25,000 nt of DNA from Chrysomallon squamiferum (GCA_012295275.1 CM022670.1:21205146-21230145), one strand, 5' to 3'. Positions 1-11,365 are shown, numbered from the stretch's first letter. Translations and numbers: made by a program. Notes: generated from the sequence alone by a model not told the origin.

Positions 1-804
1 TTATGTAATGACATTAAAAGAGAAAGAAACGCGAAAATGGAAAAAGGAATTTGTAAATTACAGAAACACCGTTGGCAAGTCTATCACGTATCGGTCACAT
101 GACGGTGTTCTGACTTGGAGTGACAGGAAGCGTTGCCCGCGGCGATACGCGAGTGACGGAATTGATACGTTTTGTCGATAATCATTCGTTTAAAGAAGAA
201 GTGTATGATGTATGGACAGCTACGATTTCGCTTGAGGGACTACGCCGCACTCGCGCGCCACGCCGTCTGCAAATCACGTGCTTGGCGCGATTTAGCTGAT
301 CAGCTGTCTGTCGATGATTTTGAACAATGTTGACGTTGTGTTAAAAAGCAGAATGTAAACAGAACATGGATTTGTGAACCAAAGGACTGGTCCGTACGTT
401 GGGTTGTTGTCCGTTTCAAACGATGTCCCATGACAGTTTTATGAACGCGATCGTATGTTTTACTGTCGATGGATAGATGTAATAATAATAATAAAAAAAA
501 TAAAAAAAAAAAATAAAAAAAAAAAAAAACGTTCTGTTAGTTCATTATTTTATAATCGCCGATGAGGTACAAACAACATGTTCCCGTTTTATATCATCAT
601 TATTATATAAAATCTACAACTGACATCTGAATCTTAAGTAACCATAAGCACAACTGTTTAAATTTAGTTTAGAGATGTATTAATGTTTTATTTACTTTTT
701 TTTACTTCTTTTTTTTCAACCTTTTTTTTGTCTCATACTAAATATTAATCAATTTACTCGCCTTTAAAACAGCCATATCAATAAACAAAATATTTATTTC
801 ACAG
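1..804. other. Sequence upstream of the first visible exon of gene A
   Basis: No convincing exon is visible. Roughly 100-300 is clearly richer in CG dinucleotides than its surroundings and contains an E-box CACGTG at 275-280. A 42-codon open frame (205-333) lies in it but has no good in-phase donor to reach the exon at 805. From about 480 the sequence becomes AT-rich with A and T runs, ending in the acceptor ttatttcacag at 794-804. This could be promoter and 5' UTR, or simply the preceding intron. The sequence does not decide. Confidence 0.4.
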
Positions 805-1071
805 GATGTTTCAGTCGACGACAATTTCTTGGAGCTTCTGAAGCGCGTACAGACGAACAGACCTCTCCAGGTGAAGTACGGCGTCCCTCTCCGACACGAC
901 GACATCACACGAGGAGGCAGGGATACCATCGTGCTCGACACAGACGATCCGGCATCGCTTCTCTTCGAGTACATGAGAAAGAAAAATCTCCGCTTGATCG
1001 ACCTTCTGAGCAGCCTGGACAAAGACAACAGCTTCTCTCTGGACCGCGAAGAGCTCCGAACTGGTCTCTTG
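805..1071 (+). CDS. Gene A exon with EF-hand 1
   Basis: This is 267 nt (89 codons), entered in phase 0 after ttatttcacag and left at CTTG|GTAAGC. It starts with residues DVSVDDNF and ends with RTGLL. The EF loop is D72, D74, S76, S78, D80, E83 in fragment numbering. Position 6, usually Gly, is Phe, but the oxygen ligands are present. The equivalent exon of gene B is 270 nt, starts with DIPVDGAF and ends with REGLS. That match confirms both borders and shows this is an internal exon, so the TTG or ATG codons inside it are not the start. Confidence 0.87.
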
Positions 1072-4000
1072 GTAAGCTGAGTCCGTTGTGTTATTTCCCG
1101 TTCAAACCAGAATATCGTCTAATGACTGGCTTTTCAGAGTCGGTGAGATGCCTTTTTCTATGTCAGTTGGAACAAAGGCGACAGGGGATTAATGTGACAA
1201 AGATTGATAATCTCGTCTTTGTTTAACGCAAAACTCGATTATCTATGAAACTGTGTTTCATTAGATACATTTCGTTTACGTACACAAATTAAATATATTT
1301 TATTAGAATACTAATTTCAATATATATGTAATCTTGAGATTATCTAGTTTATATATATATATGTATATAAAATAAAAAAATAAGAGAAAATAAAATAACG
1401 ACACATATTAAATAAATATGTATTAATAATTATAATGCGTAAATAAAATGCCTTTACATGCCAGTATATGCAAATAATTAAAGTTCTGTTTGAACATCGT
1501 AAAACCCTTTTACATGAAAAACGCGATGACGGGCAGTTTTTAAATTTGTAATTAACAGTCAAGATATGGCAAGACAGTGTGACAAACTGACAGTTTGTAC
1601 GATCGCCTGGCTTCGGTTTTCCTTCGATTCTGCGGTCTACACCGACGTACGTAGGAATCTTATATCTACGGGCTTCGCGGTTTGAGACGGAGTTCAAATT
1701 CCTGTTTGGGAAGCGACCAGCGAGCGGTTGCACACAACAGTAGTTCCGTCTGATGAAAATGAGTTCACATGAGGTGGTTAATTTGAACCTTTGGTCTTGC
1801 TTTAATAAGCATTTGGCAGTGTAATCTGTGTCATTAACTGCGTATTGTTTAATAAGCATATATATATATACTGACACAGTTCAAAATTTTCCAGTTCGTG
1901 TCATAGTTTTCTAAACCACTAGACATAGTAACGAGCACATTAAGTAATTGGAACCAGTCCAGCCAGTTTCAGTTCTGGTAACATTATAAACTGTAAGAAA
2001 TGTATAACTGACACAATAAATGTTGACAAAATAATTTTTCATTGATATACTCATTCCAGTAAGTGATAGTGGAATTTGTTTGAATGAAAAGTTGTTTAAA
2101 GAACAGTGAGTTGTAGAAATATAAAATTATAATGTAATCATTTTACATACTTTAGGATTATTTTTCTTCAAAGAGTAGCTCTAACAGATACAGTGAGACA
2201 TAATACCCTTAGGTTAAATTAATAAAATTATTTTTTTACATAGAAATGTGAAAGAAAACTGATATATTGAGTGATATGTGTGACTTACTAACAGTTTATT
2301 AAGTTTTATTTGTTCACGTTTATATATAAATATATATAAATGTGGGCTACTTCTGCGTACAGAACAATAATGTTTTGAAATCGTAATTCCTAATAAACGA
2401 TTCGCTTTTATGTCGTGAAGGATCGATGTGCATCTAGGGAGGCAGCATAGATAATGCTCAACTATTCAAAAGTGTAATCCCATAGTTCGTGTGTATGTAT
2501 GGATATCCCTTAATGAGAAATCAATGCTATATGCACGCTTGTGTTAGTTTTCCTTTTATCTACTCGATATTCTTCTCATCACGAGCAGTTTTAGCGATGA
2601 CCTGACCTTTCTGGGTTGTGGGTTAACGAGGCTGCAGGACGTTCACACTCTAAATAAGAATTATGCACGTCTCTTTTTTAACGTGTCCAAAGAGGGCAAA
2701 ATTGGGCGGCCATGTTTTTCATCGAGAACTGGGAGCACCGAATCTCGGGAGGGAATTTACCAAAGGAAAAAGGCGTCAACACGACAAAAGTAATTGTCTT
2801 TCGTCTTGATTAGGAAGTTGACATTTTTGTCGATAAGGTTTTATGAAGTGTTGTCATTTGAAACGTTCAGTTATTTGACATTTCCGTTTTTGTCACACTT
2901 CCTTGTTTGTCTCGTCGCGATGTCGACTGATTTTTCGGTTCACTAAGTTGATGCATGATTGAACGGCCGATTAGAATTGTGTGGGTTTTGGTTTGTTTGT
3001 TAATTTTTTTGGCTTATTATTATTTTCTTAATCTTTGATTGGTTTTGTCGTTTTCTCTCTGGTTGACTGGATGGTGTTGTGTTTAAACGGCTGGTTTGGC
3101 TGATTTGCTGTGCGTTTCAAACAACTGAGTGGATTGAAAAATGTTTTTCTTTTTTTCTTTTTTTCTTTTTTTTTAATTAGTATTTTTTAAATATTTTTAG
3201 TCGACTGTTTGAGTGATTATTATTAAATAAAAGATAAAAATGGAAACAACAACACAAATTATAAATAAATAAAATGAATAAAAGCACTAAAGACGGGAAG
3301 AAAAAGCAGAAAAAATCCATCAACATTTGTCAGTTTCTTTTTTTCTTCATTCTTACATTTTCTTAATTGTGTACGTTATTACTTTAGCTTTTTGATTTCT
3401 AATATCGTTTTGTATCAATTTCTTTTTTACTTTTTGAAATCACTGTTCTTATTTAATTTATTCGTTTTCGTCTGTTTTTCTTAATTCATTATTAGATTTT
3501 TTCCCTTCTATTCTTTCATCATTATCATCATCATTTGTTTCTTTCGTTCTTAATTTCTAAATTCTTTCTAATTTTATTCCCTTAGGATTGGATAATTTAA
3601 CTAGGCGAATTTTTTGTAATACGTCTTCTGAACTGATTGACAAAATAATTATATTTTCAAGTACAAAAATTACACACTGTAAATGAATTATTAGTATTGA
3701 CTGCTTATAATGTGTTTCCGTGATATTATTTAATCGGAATTAGGCTGCAGTTATTGTCGTGAAAGAGAAAATTGACAGTGAAAATGAGATTTCAAAAATG
3801 TAATAATCAGATTCTGTTTCTGAACTTTAATTAGCATCCTGGAATCAAAAGTGAATGAATACATTATAACATGCAGTATGTATGATGTGTAAGTATATGC
3901 TTATGCAAGCACAATATATGATAGGTGTGTTTGTGTGTGAAAATATGTCTGAGTATATGATTGTATGTTTGTTTGTACGTATGTATGAGTGCGTATGTTT

Positions 4001-7000
4001 GTATCTCTATATGTATATGTGTCACTATATACATGTTTGTATAAGAGTACTAAAGATGTTTGAATGTTAGTGTCTACTTATGTAAAATTTTGAACGTATT
4101 TTATTGCATATTTTAACTGAAATAAGTAGAAAAACATATTACATCTTTTAACGACAAGCAAAACTTGGATTTTGATGCTTAATGTCAAACAAAATTCTTC
4201 CATTAAATATTTATCGAGAATCTAAAATTCACTCGAAGAACATTTTCAGAAACATTTCTCATATCGCCTTTCCTGTTTTCGTGCAAGCAGCAAATATACA
4301 GGTCCTTGAATTCTTCTGAATAATCTGTATTACTTCCGCTCGCTATTCGCTACAAAGTAACACCATACGCATGTCCATACTTTATTTCCGATGCTACTAA
4401 TGTCTGTTTTATTCAAAATCATGTTTAAATCAGACGAGGACTGTTACAGGGAATTAAATGACGTTAACAGAGACTATCAGATGAATGTCTCCCTACTGCA
4501 GAGTTGTGTAAATTCTGAAAAGAATATACGAATGCAGGTTTTAGCTGTGTCATTGATATGGATGGATGTATAGATAAATAGACAGATAGATAGAGAGTTA
4601 GATAGATATATATATATATAGACAGATAGACAGATAGACAGATAGATTGTTAGATGATAGATAAAGACAGAGAAAGATAATGAAATAGATAAATGTTAAA
4701 GGTAGATGATAGGTAGATAAATAGATGGGTAATAGACAGATAGAAATAAAACTAAAGAGAAATTAAAGGATAGCAGAGACAAAAAAAACTCAAAGAAGTA
4801 AACTAACAAATCTGTGGATAAATCTACAGATAAAATAATACTGAAAAATAGACAATTACATGTAGATATTTAAAAATATGCAAATATATAGATATATAAT
4901 CGAAAAGAAATAAAATATTTGTAGACGGACATAGATTGTATGTTAATAGATTAATAGACAGATTAAAAAAAAAAATCGATATAGACTAAAAGATAAATAA
5001 AAGAGTATATAGAAATAGATACAAGATGGATAGAAACAAAATATTTGTTCGTAGATAAAACACACACACACACACACACACACAGATGGACAGAAAAATA
5101 GAGATATACATGGAAAGCATGATTCAGTGGATAGAATCTATATACATACAGAGAGATATATACATACACAACATTATTTACGTAAAAGCAAATGAAAAAT
5201 TGTTTCTTTAAATTGTATCATTATTCATTCGATCGTAACTGTAAGTTATTGCATTGAGTTACAGTGAAGAAGTGGACAATATAGAAAAATACAAATATTT
5301 GTTTATAAAATAATAAAAAATAAAAATTAAAAGAAAATCGGTTTAGCAGAGCGTGGTTTCGATCCACGGACCTCTGGGTTATGGGCCCAGCACGCTTCCA
5401 CTGCGCCACTCTGCTTGTTGGTTATCTGTCAGGTTTATTCTATAACATTGGATACTTTCCAGTGCTAATGGATGGATAATTATTAAGTTTGTTTTACGGT
5501 ACTTGAACATAATTTATTGTTAATGATTATAATCTCCAAATCTACAGGCTTAGGTACAAATGGATATTTCTAAAATTCTAGGACCTTCTATAATATCAGT
5601 ATCCCTGAGCATGGGCCTATGACTGTGTGGACATTTGGAAATAGGAAGAATCGGATACTGCTATTTTTATGTGTGAAATCCTCTGCCCCGTTTGATTAAA
5701 GAGCACGTGTTTCTAAGAAATAAAGCTAATATTGTATTACCTACACCGATTAGCAGCAAGAGATCTTAGGCGTGATCTTCATCATCTACCGACACATCAC
5801 TGATACAGATTAATTCTGCGAGCCAACAAAATCTTTGATCAACAAAATAAATTTAGTTTTGGATGAACTGTTTCTATCTTTACAGTGGCTCATTCGTGTA
5901 AGTTGTCATGTGTCATATAAGCATATCAGTGCGTATGTATGTACATGCAGGCTACATTTAAACAATCTGTCACAACAAATATCCACTCTTTTCGATTACT
6001 TTCCCGTGTAAATTATAATCAAAATCATCACACCGATATGCCTCGACAATTAGCTATCTTTGTTCATCGTGTCAGTTAATAATCAACACGAAGGCCGCAT
6101 AGCAAATACTGTCAGTAAAATTTCTAATAAGTATTTTAGGCATTATTTTCATTTCAGCTTTTAATAAAATGTACATCGGTCAGAGAACAATATGTATTGT
6201 TTTACACCGCTATAATGAAATACCCGTCGAGACGAACGCGTCAAATTATCATCCGCGGCTTCGAGAAAACGAGAAAAAATTAATGAATTATTGAGACTGG
6301 CCATAAAGCCGCGAGGTGGTGTGAGGTTACACGCTGAGGTTCCATTGTTTTGTGCTGAAATGAAATTAATTATCTTCGTCTTAGGAAAATGATAATCTCT
6401 GCTGTACAAACAGGAGTAATTTAGCTAATCTAGTGACTGAGGATTTTATATACGATGGTTTTTTTTTTGTTGTTTTCTATTTTTCTGAGCAGAGAACTAA
6501 CTATTGAAATCTGGTTATAGAATTAGACACATGAAACAGCGGTTGAAGGATAGTTTCTTCTCGAGGTTCTGTTTTGACACTTTGCTGTTCAACTAACGCC
6601 TTATGAAATATCGAATATGAAGTTGCGTGCAAAAACATAGCTTATAAAATATAATTTGTAATAATTATGATTCCATCGAGTTGTGTTTCCATCTCGTGTT
6701 GTTATAAAATTATTTTACTGACATCCAGTAACCAGTAACAACATTAAAACGTACTGATGTGTCATAAAAATCATTTAAACACTAACTACTAAAGTATAAT
6801 AATATCTATTTTATAGTATCATTCATTCGTTCATTCATCCATTCATTTAATCATTCATCTATTTCAGAATCACGATATTCCTCTGAGTTCACGATCTATG
6901 GATATAATGATGACTAAGCTTGATAGGAATAAAGACGGATTTGTCGATTACGAGTAAGTTCATATTACCTCTTACTTCATTTACTTCAAACTGGTAAATC

Positions 7001-7139
7001 TCTGGCGGCCATGATTTCTTGACCTCTTTTTAAGATCTCGAGTGTGTTTGTGTGATTTGTATATATTTGTTTGAATAAAAGTGAGCTGTATTTAAAATAA
7101 ATAATAATTCTGCGTATATTACAGATATAATCAATATAG

Positions 7140-7179
<40 letters not shown>

Positions 7180-7767
7180 GTGATTTAATAAAATAAAAAA
7201 CAATAATAAAAAATAAGCTATTTAGCAGAGCGTGGTTTCGATCCACGGACCTCTGGGTTATGGGCCCAGCACGCTTCCACTGCGCCACTCTGCTTAACGA
7301 ATGATTTAGTTTTATCAAATTACATAGAATGCATACGACATTGCGTCAGAAAGGCTGAACGCTTAAATGAGCACGAGTTTTTTTCTTACATACAGCAGTA
7401 ACATAACGATAAAGTCTGTATAGAAACGATAAAGATGTTTCCTTAAAATAGTGAAACTTTCAGTGAATGTATTTAAGAGGAAAAGGTTGTAGGACCGATC
7501 TCTTTTTTTCACGTTTTTGCTTTTTCGTTTTTATTTTTAAAATTTTAATTTTTTTATTTATATATCATGTATTACACTTCTTGTTTCAGAGAGCTGGCTA
7601 CTGCATTGAAAGAGTATACTCGACGACTCACGAAACGTCAAAAGAAGCTTGGAAAGAAATCTAAACCATTAATAGATCAGCTGGAAAATCTGAGACAAAA
7701 AATCCGGTTACGTTTAGAAAACAGCGAGTCACATCCGCCGGAAATTGAGAAACAATGGCGTATTTAG
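805..7767 (+). CDS. EF-hand protein gene A, 3' part (three exons, N-terminus outside window or unseen)
   Basis: The join 805-1071, 6868-6953, 7590-7767 gives 531 nt: 176 residues plus a TAG stop. Visible order: a non-EF lead (residues 1-50), an amphipathic stretch with LFEYMR and NLRLID (53-66), EF-hand loop 1 (72-83, DKDNSFSLDREE), EF-hand loop 2 (108-119, DRNKDGFVDYEE), then a basic, probably helical tail rich in K, R, L and E (120-176). The loops start 36 residues apart, as in paired EF-hands, so calcium binding is likely. Both introns are GT..AG (phases 0 and 2). The exons are visibly more GC-rich than the introns. A paralog with the same exon plan lies on the opposite strand. I do not recognise a named family beyond EF-hand. 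The partner and cellular location are unknown. Confidence 0.85.
3876..4045. repeat. Degenerate TGTATG/TGTTTG-rich tract
   Basis: Irregular repetition of TGTATG, TGTTTG and TATATG words. The short open frame over it (3882-4070) is explained by the repeat and has no exon signals. Confidence 0.6.
4571..5165. repeat. Degenerate GATA/GACA array with an embedded (AC)n
   Basis: About 600 bp dominated by diverged AGATAGAT, GACAGATA and TAGATAAA words, strongest at 4571-4650. A clean (AC)n block sits at about 5060-5084. It looks like an old tetranucleotide array broken up by point changes. Confidence 0.75.
5334..5337 (-). terminator. RNA polymerase III terminator of tRNA-iMet copy 1
   Basis: Four T residues on the - strand, 7 nt past the tRNA 3' end. 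Further T-rich runs behind it could act as backup. Confidence 0.6.
5344..5415 (-). tRNA. Initiator tRNA-Met (anticodon CAT)
   Basis: 72 nt on the - strand, without intron or encoded CCA. The acceptor stem is AGCAGAG / CTCTGCT with discriminator A, giving the A1:U72 pair typical of eukaryotic initiators. The anticodon loop is CCCATAA on a stem with three stacked G:C pairs. The T-arm is CGTGG-ATCGAAA-CCACG, with A in place of the usual T54 and T55 context, another initiator hallmark. All stems pair. A T4 run follows 7 nt downstream. It lies antisense in intron 1 of gene A and is identical to the copy at 7223-7294. Confidence 0.95.
6821..6860. repeat. (CATT)n tract directly before a splice acceptor
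   Basis: Imperfect tetranucleotide repeat of CATT units (with CGTT, CATC and TAAT variants) ending a few bases before the atttcag acceptor at 6861-6867. It supplies the pyrimidine-rich and likely branch region of gene A intron 1. Confidence 0.75.
6868..6953 (+). CDS. Gene A exon with EF-hand 2
   Basis: This is 86 nt between atttcag and GA|GTAAGT. It translates as 28 full codons plus the first two bases of a Glu codon, from NHDIPLSS to GFVDY. The loop DRNKDGFVDYEE is fully canonical (D, N, D, G6, V8, D9, E12), its last two Glu completed by the next exon. The gene B counterpart has exactly the same length and phase, with 14 of 29 identical residues. Confidence 0.88.
7141..7179. repeat. (AAT)n microsatellite
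   Basis: 39 bp of uninterrupted AAT units, about 45 bp from the 3' end of the tRNA gene at 7223-7294. Confidence 0.95.
7208..7213 (-). terminator. RNA polymerase III terminator of tRNA-iMet copy 2
   Basis: Six T residues on the - strand, about 10 nt beyond the tRNA 3' end. This is a stronger stop than the T4 of copy 1. Confidence 0.65.
7223..7294 (-). tRNA. Initiator tRNA-Met (anticodon CAT), second copy
   Basis: Same 72 nt as the gene at 5344-5415, base for base, with the same initiator features (A1:U72, CCCATAA loop, ATCGAAA T-loop). It is antisense in intron 2 of gene A, about 1.8 kb from the first copy. The flanks share only a few bases (TTTA next to the 3' end), so the two copies are not part of one recent long duplication. 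Confidence 0.95.
7590..7767 (+). CDS. Gene A terminal coding exon
   Basis: After ttgtttcag the exon starts with A, which completes GAA (E118), then GAG CTG GCT (EELA...). This closes the second EF-hand at its 12th position. The 57 residues from E119 on include repeated basic clusters (RRLTKRQKK, KKSKP) and a likely helix with heptad-like leucines (LENLRQKIRLRL), ending QWRI and TAG. The gene B terminal exon starts in the same phase but codes for twice as many residues, with little similarity beyond the basic character. Confidence 0.85.
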
Positions 7768-7790
7768 TATCAGCTGATACGGTGGTTTTT

Positions 7791-7940
7791 TATCGTCACA
7801 GAACTATTCCAAATAGTTTGTGACGTCATACTTTTATTTACAGTCGTTTATGACGTCCTAATACTGTTCACTGTTGTTTGTGACGTCATAATGTTATCTT
7901 TAGTGGTTAGTGACATCATACTTTATCCACTAGTAATAAG
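7791..7940 (+). repeat. 30-bp tandem repeat with CRE-like TGACGTCA motifs in gene A 3' UTR
   Basis: Five units at exact 30-bp spacing. Motif starts: 7791 (decayed, TATCGTCA), 7821 (TGACGTCA), 7851 (TGACGTCC), 7881 (TGACGTCA), 7911 (TGACATCA). The spacers are diverged but similar. TGACGTCA is the palindromic cAMP response element bound by CREB/ATF bZIP factors. Whether this is regulatory or only a minisatellite cannot be told from sequence. Confidence 0.75.
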
Positions 7941-8017
7941 TGCCCTGGACTTCACAGACTTAAATAAGAAGTTTATGGTTTAGATAAAAACAAGAAGAAA
8001 ACAAGCAACAACAAAGA

Positions 8018-8023
8018 AATAAA
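8018..8023 (+). promoter_or_regulatory. Candidate poly(A) signal AATAAA of gene A
   Basis: AATAAA lies about 250 nt after the stop codon, the right strand and range for 3' end formation. It is followed by A-rich sequence from 8041. In such AT-rich DNA the hexamer also arises by chance. Confidence 0.45.
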
Positions 8024-8817
8024 ACATGAATCATCAATTTAAAAAAAAAAAAAAAAAGAAAAAAAAAAACATCATTGGTGTTATGACGAAAAAGTAACAG
8101 ATATCTCTGATCAAATGATATTAATTACATAATAAAAGAAGTAAATTAACTACAGCCATAAAATATTACTGGTCAAAAAAACTAGTGTAATATCTTCGAA
8201 CCAGTAAATGTACAAAACATTAATATGATGTTTGAGGTTTGATCACGAAAGTAAAACTTGTTATTAATACTACTGCTAAAAGCAATTTTTATGTACTTTC
8301 GGCAGATAATTGTTCTGGTATGCTTGACGTGAGCACATCTTTCATCTCCGGAACCAGCATATTCCAACTGAAGATAACTGGAGTGTAATCTATATTGTTA
8401 TTTACTGGAAATTTAACATTCTGAATAATGATGGTATCCGTACAAAGACAGCGTTTAATCCAGTATAATTATTTTTCTTACAACACAGAATTTCATAAAA
8501 TAGAAGGCGAAAGTTATCAAGACTTGTTACTCGGACCAGCCATGATCGCAGTCATATACATCATGCTGTATCTATTGTTTTATAGTTACTGAAATATAAT
8601 GACAGTGTATGGTATCTTCAATTATAATAGACTGCTGTGCACAAAATCATCATACTCTTCTGAGTGCACAACGCCGGGAACCTTTACTGACTGAAAAAAA
8701 AGACGTAAAAGGAGAAGTAGTCTGGACATGCATCACTGTGCAGCCAGAAGAAACACGATTTCTTTATATATTGCTAATGTAGTGCGTGCGAGTTACACCT
8801 ATGTGATTACGTATGCG

Positions 8818-8865
8818 TGCTGTGCGCGTGTGTATGTGTGTGTGTGCGTTCAAGTGTGTGTGCTT
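8818..8865. repeat. Interrupted (GT)n
   Basis: Alternating G/T sequence with GC and AT interruptions, followed about 140 bp later by a cleaner (GT)n array. Confidence 0.7.
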
Positions 8866-8999
8866 GATTTTAAACAATGTTGATAATTACATCTTCCATA
8901 ATTGTAAATAATGAATTGTTAATTTCCCATAAACAATTATTAGTGCAGTCATTTTTGAAATTTCATTATTAATTACTGTTTGTATCTCTGAGTTTTTAA

Positions 9000-9003
<4 letters not shown>

Positions 9004-9034
<31 letters not shown>
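9004..9034. repeat. (GT)n microsatellite
   Basis: About 31 bp of pure GT. Confidence 0.9.
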
Positions 9035-9037
<3 letters not shown>

Positions 9038-9274
9038 TCTCTGTGTGTGTATGTGTAAATTTAGATTTACTGTAATTTTCAGATCTAATAGTAATTAAAA
9101 TGACACCAAAAATTAAATTACCATTATAAACGTAGTACAGTATTTCGCATAATAGTTTTGGGAATTACGTTAAACTATAATTTCTTGACTAAATGTGTCG
9201 CTGTAGTGGTGCTATCATTAATATTATAGCCTAAGTACATTCCATGTACAACCACACGATTGTTTATAGACATT

Positions 9275-9480
9275 ACTACTAATAAAATATAAAACTATGA
9301 AAATACTACTACTAGCATTACTACTATAGTTACTTCTACTACAATGGCTGTAACTGCTACAACATGCACTACAGCTTCCACTACTACTATTGCTGGCGAC
9401 GCTTTCACTACGATTGTATCTATTTCTGCTAATAGTCATGCAACTCCTGCTACTTCAATAGTACTAAACTACTAATAAAT
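9275..9480. repeat. Degenerate ACT/TAC trinucleotide tract
   Basis: ACT, TACTAC and related units recur irregularly over about 200 bp. The - strand open frame here (Ser-rich) is a by-product of the repeat. Confidence 0.65.
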
Positions 9481-9540
9481 AATAATAAAACTATTACCAT
9501 ACCAACTAATATTAAAACTATTACAACAAAAACAATAACC

Positions 9541-9542
<2 letters not shown>

Positions 9543-9597
<55 letters not shown>
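9543..9597. repeat. (AAT)n microsatellite
   Basis: About 55 bp of uninterrupted AAT. Confidence 0.95.
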
Positions 9598-9598
<1 letters not shown>

Positions 9599-11000
9599 TG
9601 GATAGACTGAAAGATACAATAATTATAGTAATGTTTACTTACCTTCATCTCAACTTGCAAATGCACAACAGTTATTTAGGCTACAATAATATAAATAGCA
9701 CCACACATTAAAATTTTCATTAAAACAATTACAATTTAGTTTTTAGCAATATCGATATTTCCTGTTTCCTTATGAATAAAGGTTGTGAAATTTATTTTAA
9801 GAGAAAAATTTGAATAATGGCGTCTGTTGTCGCCCCGACTTTCATTTCATCTTCTTAATAAATCGGTTGTGAATAAATCGGAACAAAAATAAACAAACAA
9901 ACAAACCGTTATAGCCATCTACGTTTTTAATTTGGAACTATGCAAAGCGTATTTTGGTGTATATATATTTTCCATTTCCAAATAAACTGATTTATTAACA
10001 GTGAAGCTTAATGAAACTGAAATGATTAATATTTGATTGTCATTTAATATGCTTTCGTTATGCACCAGTTTTCGATCATATCTTTCATTTCTTAAACATA
10101 ATAGTATGTATTATGCATTCCTTTATACATTAAATACATTTTATAACGAGTAATTATAGATTTCAAAAGTTTGTTAATAATTCATAAATGTCACATTCCG
10201 CCATGTTTCTTCTACAGGTGAATCTATTTTCTGAATGTTCGCATGATTTCAGAAATTACTTTGTAATCTTTTGTATATATTTGTTTTCTACAAAAATAAA
10301 GAATACAAAAAAAAAAAAAAAAATAAAAAAAAATTAAAAACAAAAAAAATGTTTCATGGATTTCAAGAATTAATAAAAAAAAAAAATTAAATCTTCTTTG
10401 TTTGACTTTTTGTAGCTATAATTATTATCTTTGGCGTTTTTAATGTTGTTTAATTAGGAAGTTATTTACTTAGATTATCTTCATCGTGTCGTCTTGGAGA
10501 TTAACAATGGAATTTATCCACGAAAACAATAATGAATGTGAAACAAATTCCTTAATAAGAAACTAACAAAAAAAAAAAGATCACTCTTCCCTTATTTTTG
10601 TTTTTTTAATATCTGTCTAACAAAAATAATCACTCTTCTCTTTGTTTCTTTTTTTTTTTTAATATCTGACTTTCTCCTTGTCTTCCTGTTTTCATTTATT
10701 TTCTTCGTTTTTTTCTTTGTCTCTTATATGGCACTAAGAGGAACAGGCTGTTTACTTCCGAGATTCTGAGTTACTTTTAGTTATTTTTACAACTGACTGA
10801 TTTATAATACTTCTGCATCTAAAGAAAAAAGAAAAAAAAAAGATATGAAGGTGTCAGGTCCAGACTCTGGAGAAGGAGAAAGGATAAGAAAGTGATAAAG
10901 TGGTAATGATTCACAGGAATTCAGAAATAGAGATAAAAAAAAAAGGAAGAAAAAATGAAAGACAGAAAGATAGAAAAATAGCTAGATTAAAAACAATAGA

Positions 11001-11003
<3 letters not shown>

Positions 11004-11052
<49 letters not shown>
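11004..11052. repeat. (AG)n microsatellite
   Basis: 49 bp of pure alternating AG, followed by GATA and AT arrays. Confidence 0.95.
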
Positions 11053-11056
<4 letters not shown>

Positions 11057-11097
11057 CATACTGACAAAAAGAGAAAATAAGAATATATATATTGACA

Positions 11098-11180
11098 AAT
11101 AGATAGATAGATAGGTCATAATATATATATATATATATATATATATTTACTGACAAATAGATAGATAAATAGATAGACAG
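11098..11180. repeat. (GATA)n and (AT)n composite
   Basis: Short GATA units flank about 25 bp of (AT)n, then GATA/GACA units resume. Confidence 0.85.
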
Positions 11181-11365
11181 ACTGACAGAGAGATCTAAAC
11201 ATACCACCAGATAAACTTATATTATGAAAATACAAAAGATACACATCTCGTACATATATGGACTTATATTTCATCTATGACTGTCAGCTACAAAATTATA
11301 TACAGTCTCAAAATAGTCTCCTAATTGTGATATAATCCCGTTCCTTATAACATAATACACAACCA

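Larger units (their letters stand above)
1072..6867 (+). other. Gene A intron 1 (5796 bp)
   Basis: GTAAGC donor and atttcag acceptor. Contents: a block of more complex sequence at 1580-1760, a T-rich stretch at 3120-3550, a TGTATG-rich stretch near 3876-4045, a long GATA/GACA-type degenerate array at 4571-5165, an antisense tRNA gene at 5344-5415, and a mixed-composition block at 6160-6400. No further exon of the EF-hand gene was found by eye. Confidence 0.75.
6954..7589 (+). other. Gene A intron 2 (636 bp)
   Basis: GTAAGT donor; T-rich tract and ttgtttcag acceptor. It contains an (AAT)n array and an antisense initiator tRNA-Met gene. Confidence 0.8.

Noticed and set aside
738-1028. - strand open frame over gene A exon 1
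   Set aside because: Antisense shadow of the real exon. Paralog alignment supports only the + strand.
1750-1790. CTGATGA word suggesting a hammerhead ribozyme
   Set aside because: The required GAAA and the second stem are not present in the right positions.
1344-1877. Longest single open frame, 177 codons on the - strand
   Set aside because: Both ends are low-complexity AT sequence. No domain, no splice context, and no family resemblance. Probably chance over a repeat relic.
5221-5409. Open frame starting MAQWKRAGPITQRSVDRNH, seen again at 6986-7318
   Set aside because: Translation of the tRNA-iMet gene. The repeated peptide comes from the two identical tRNAs.
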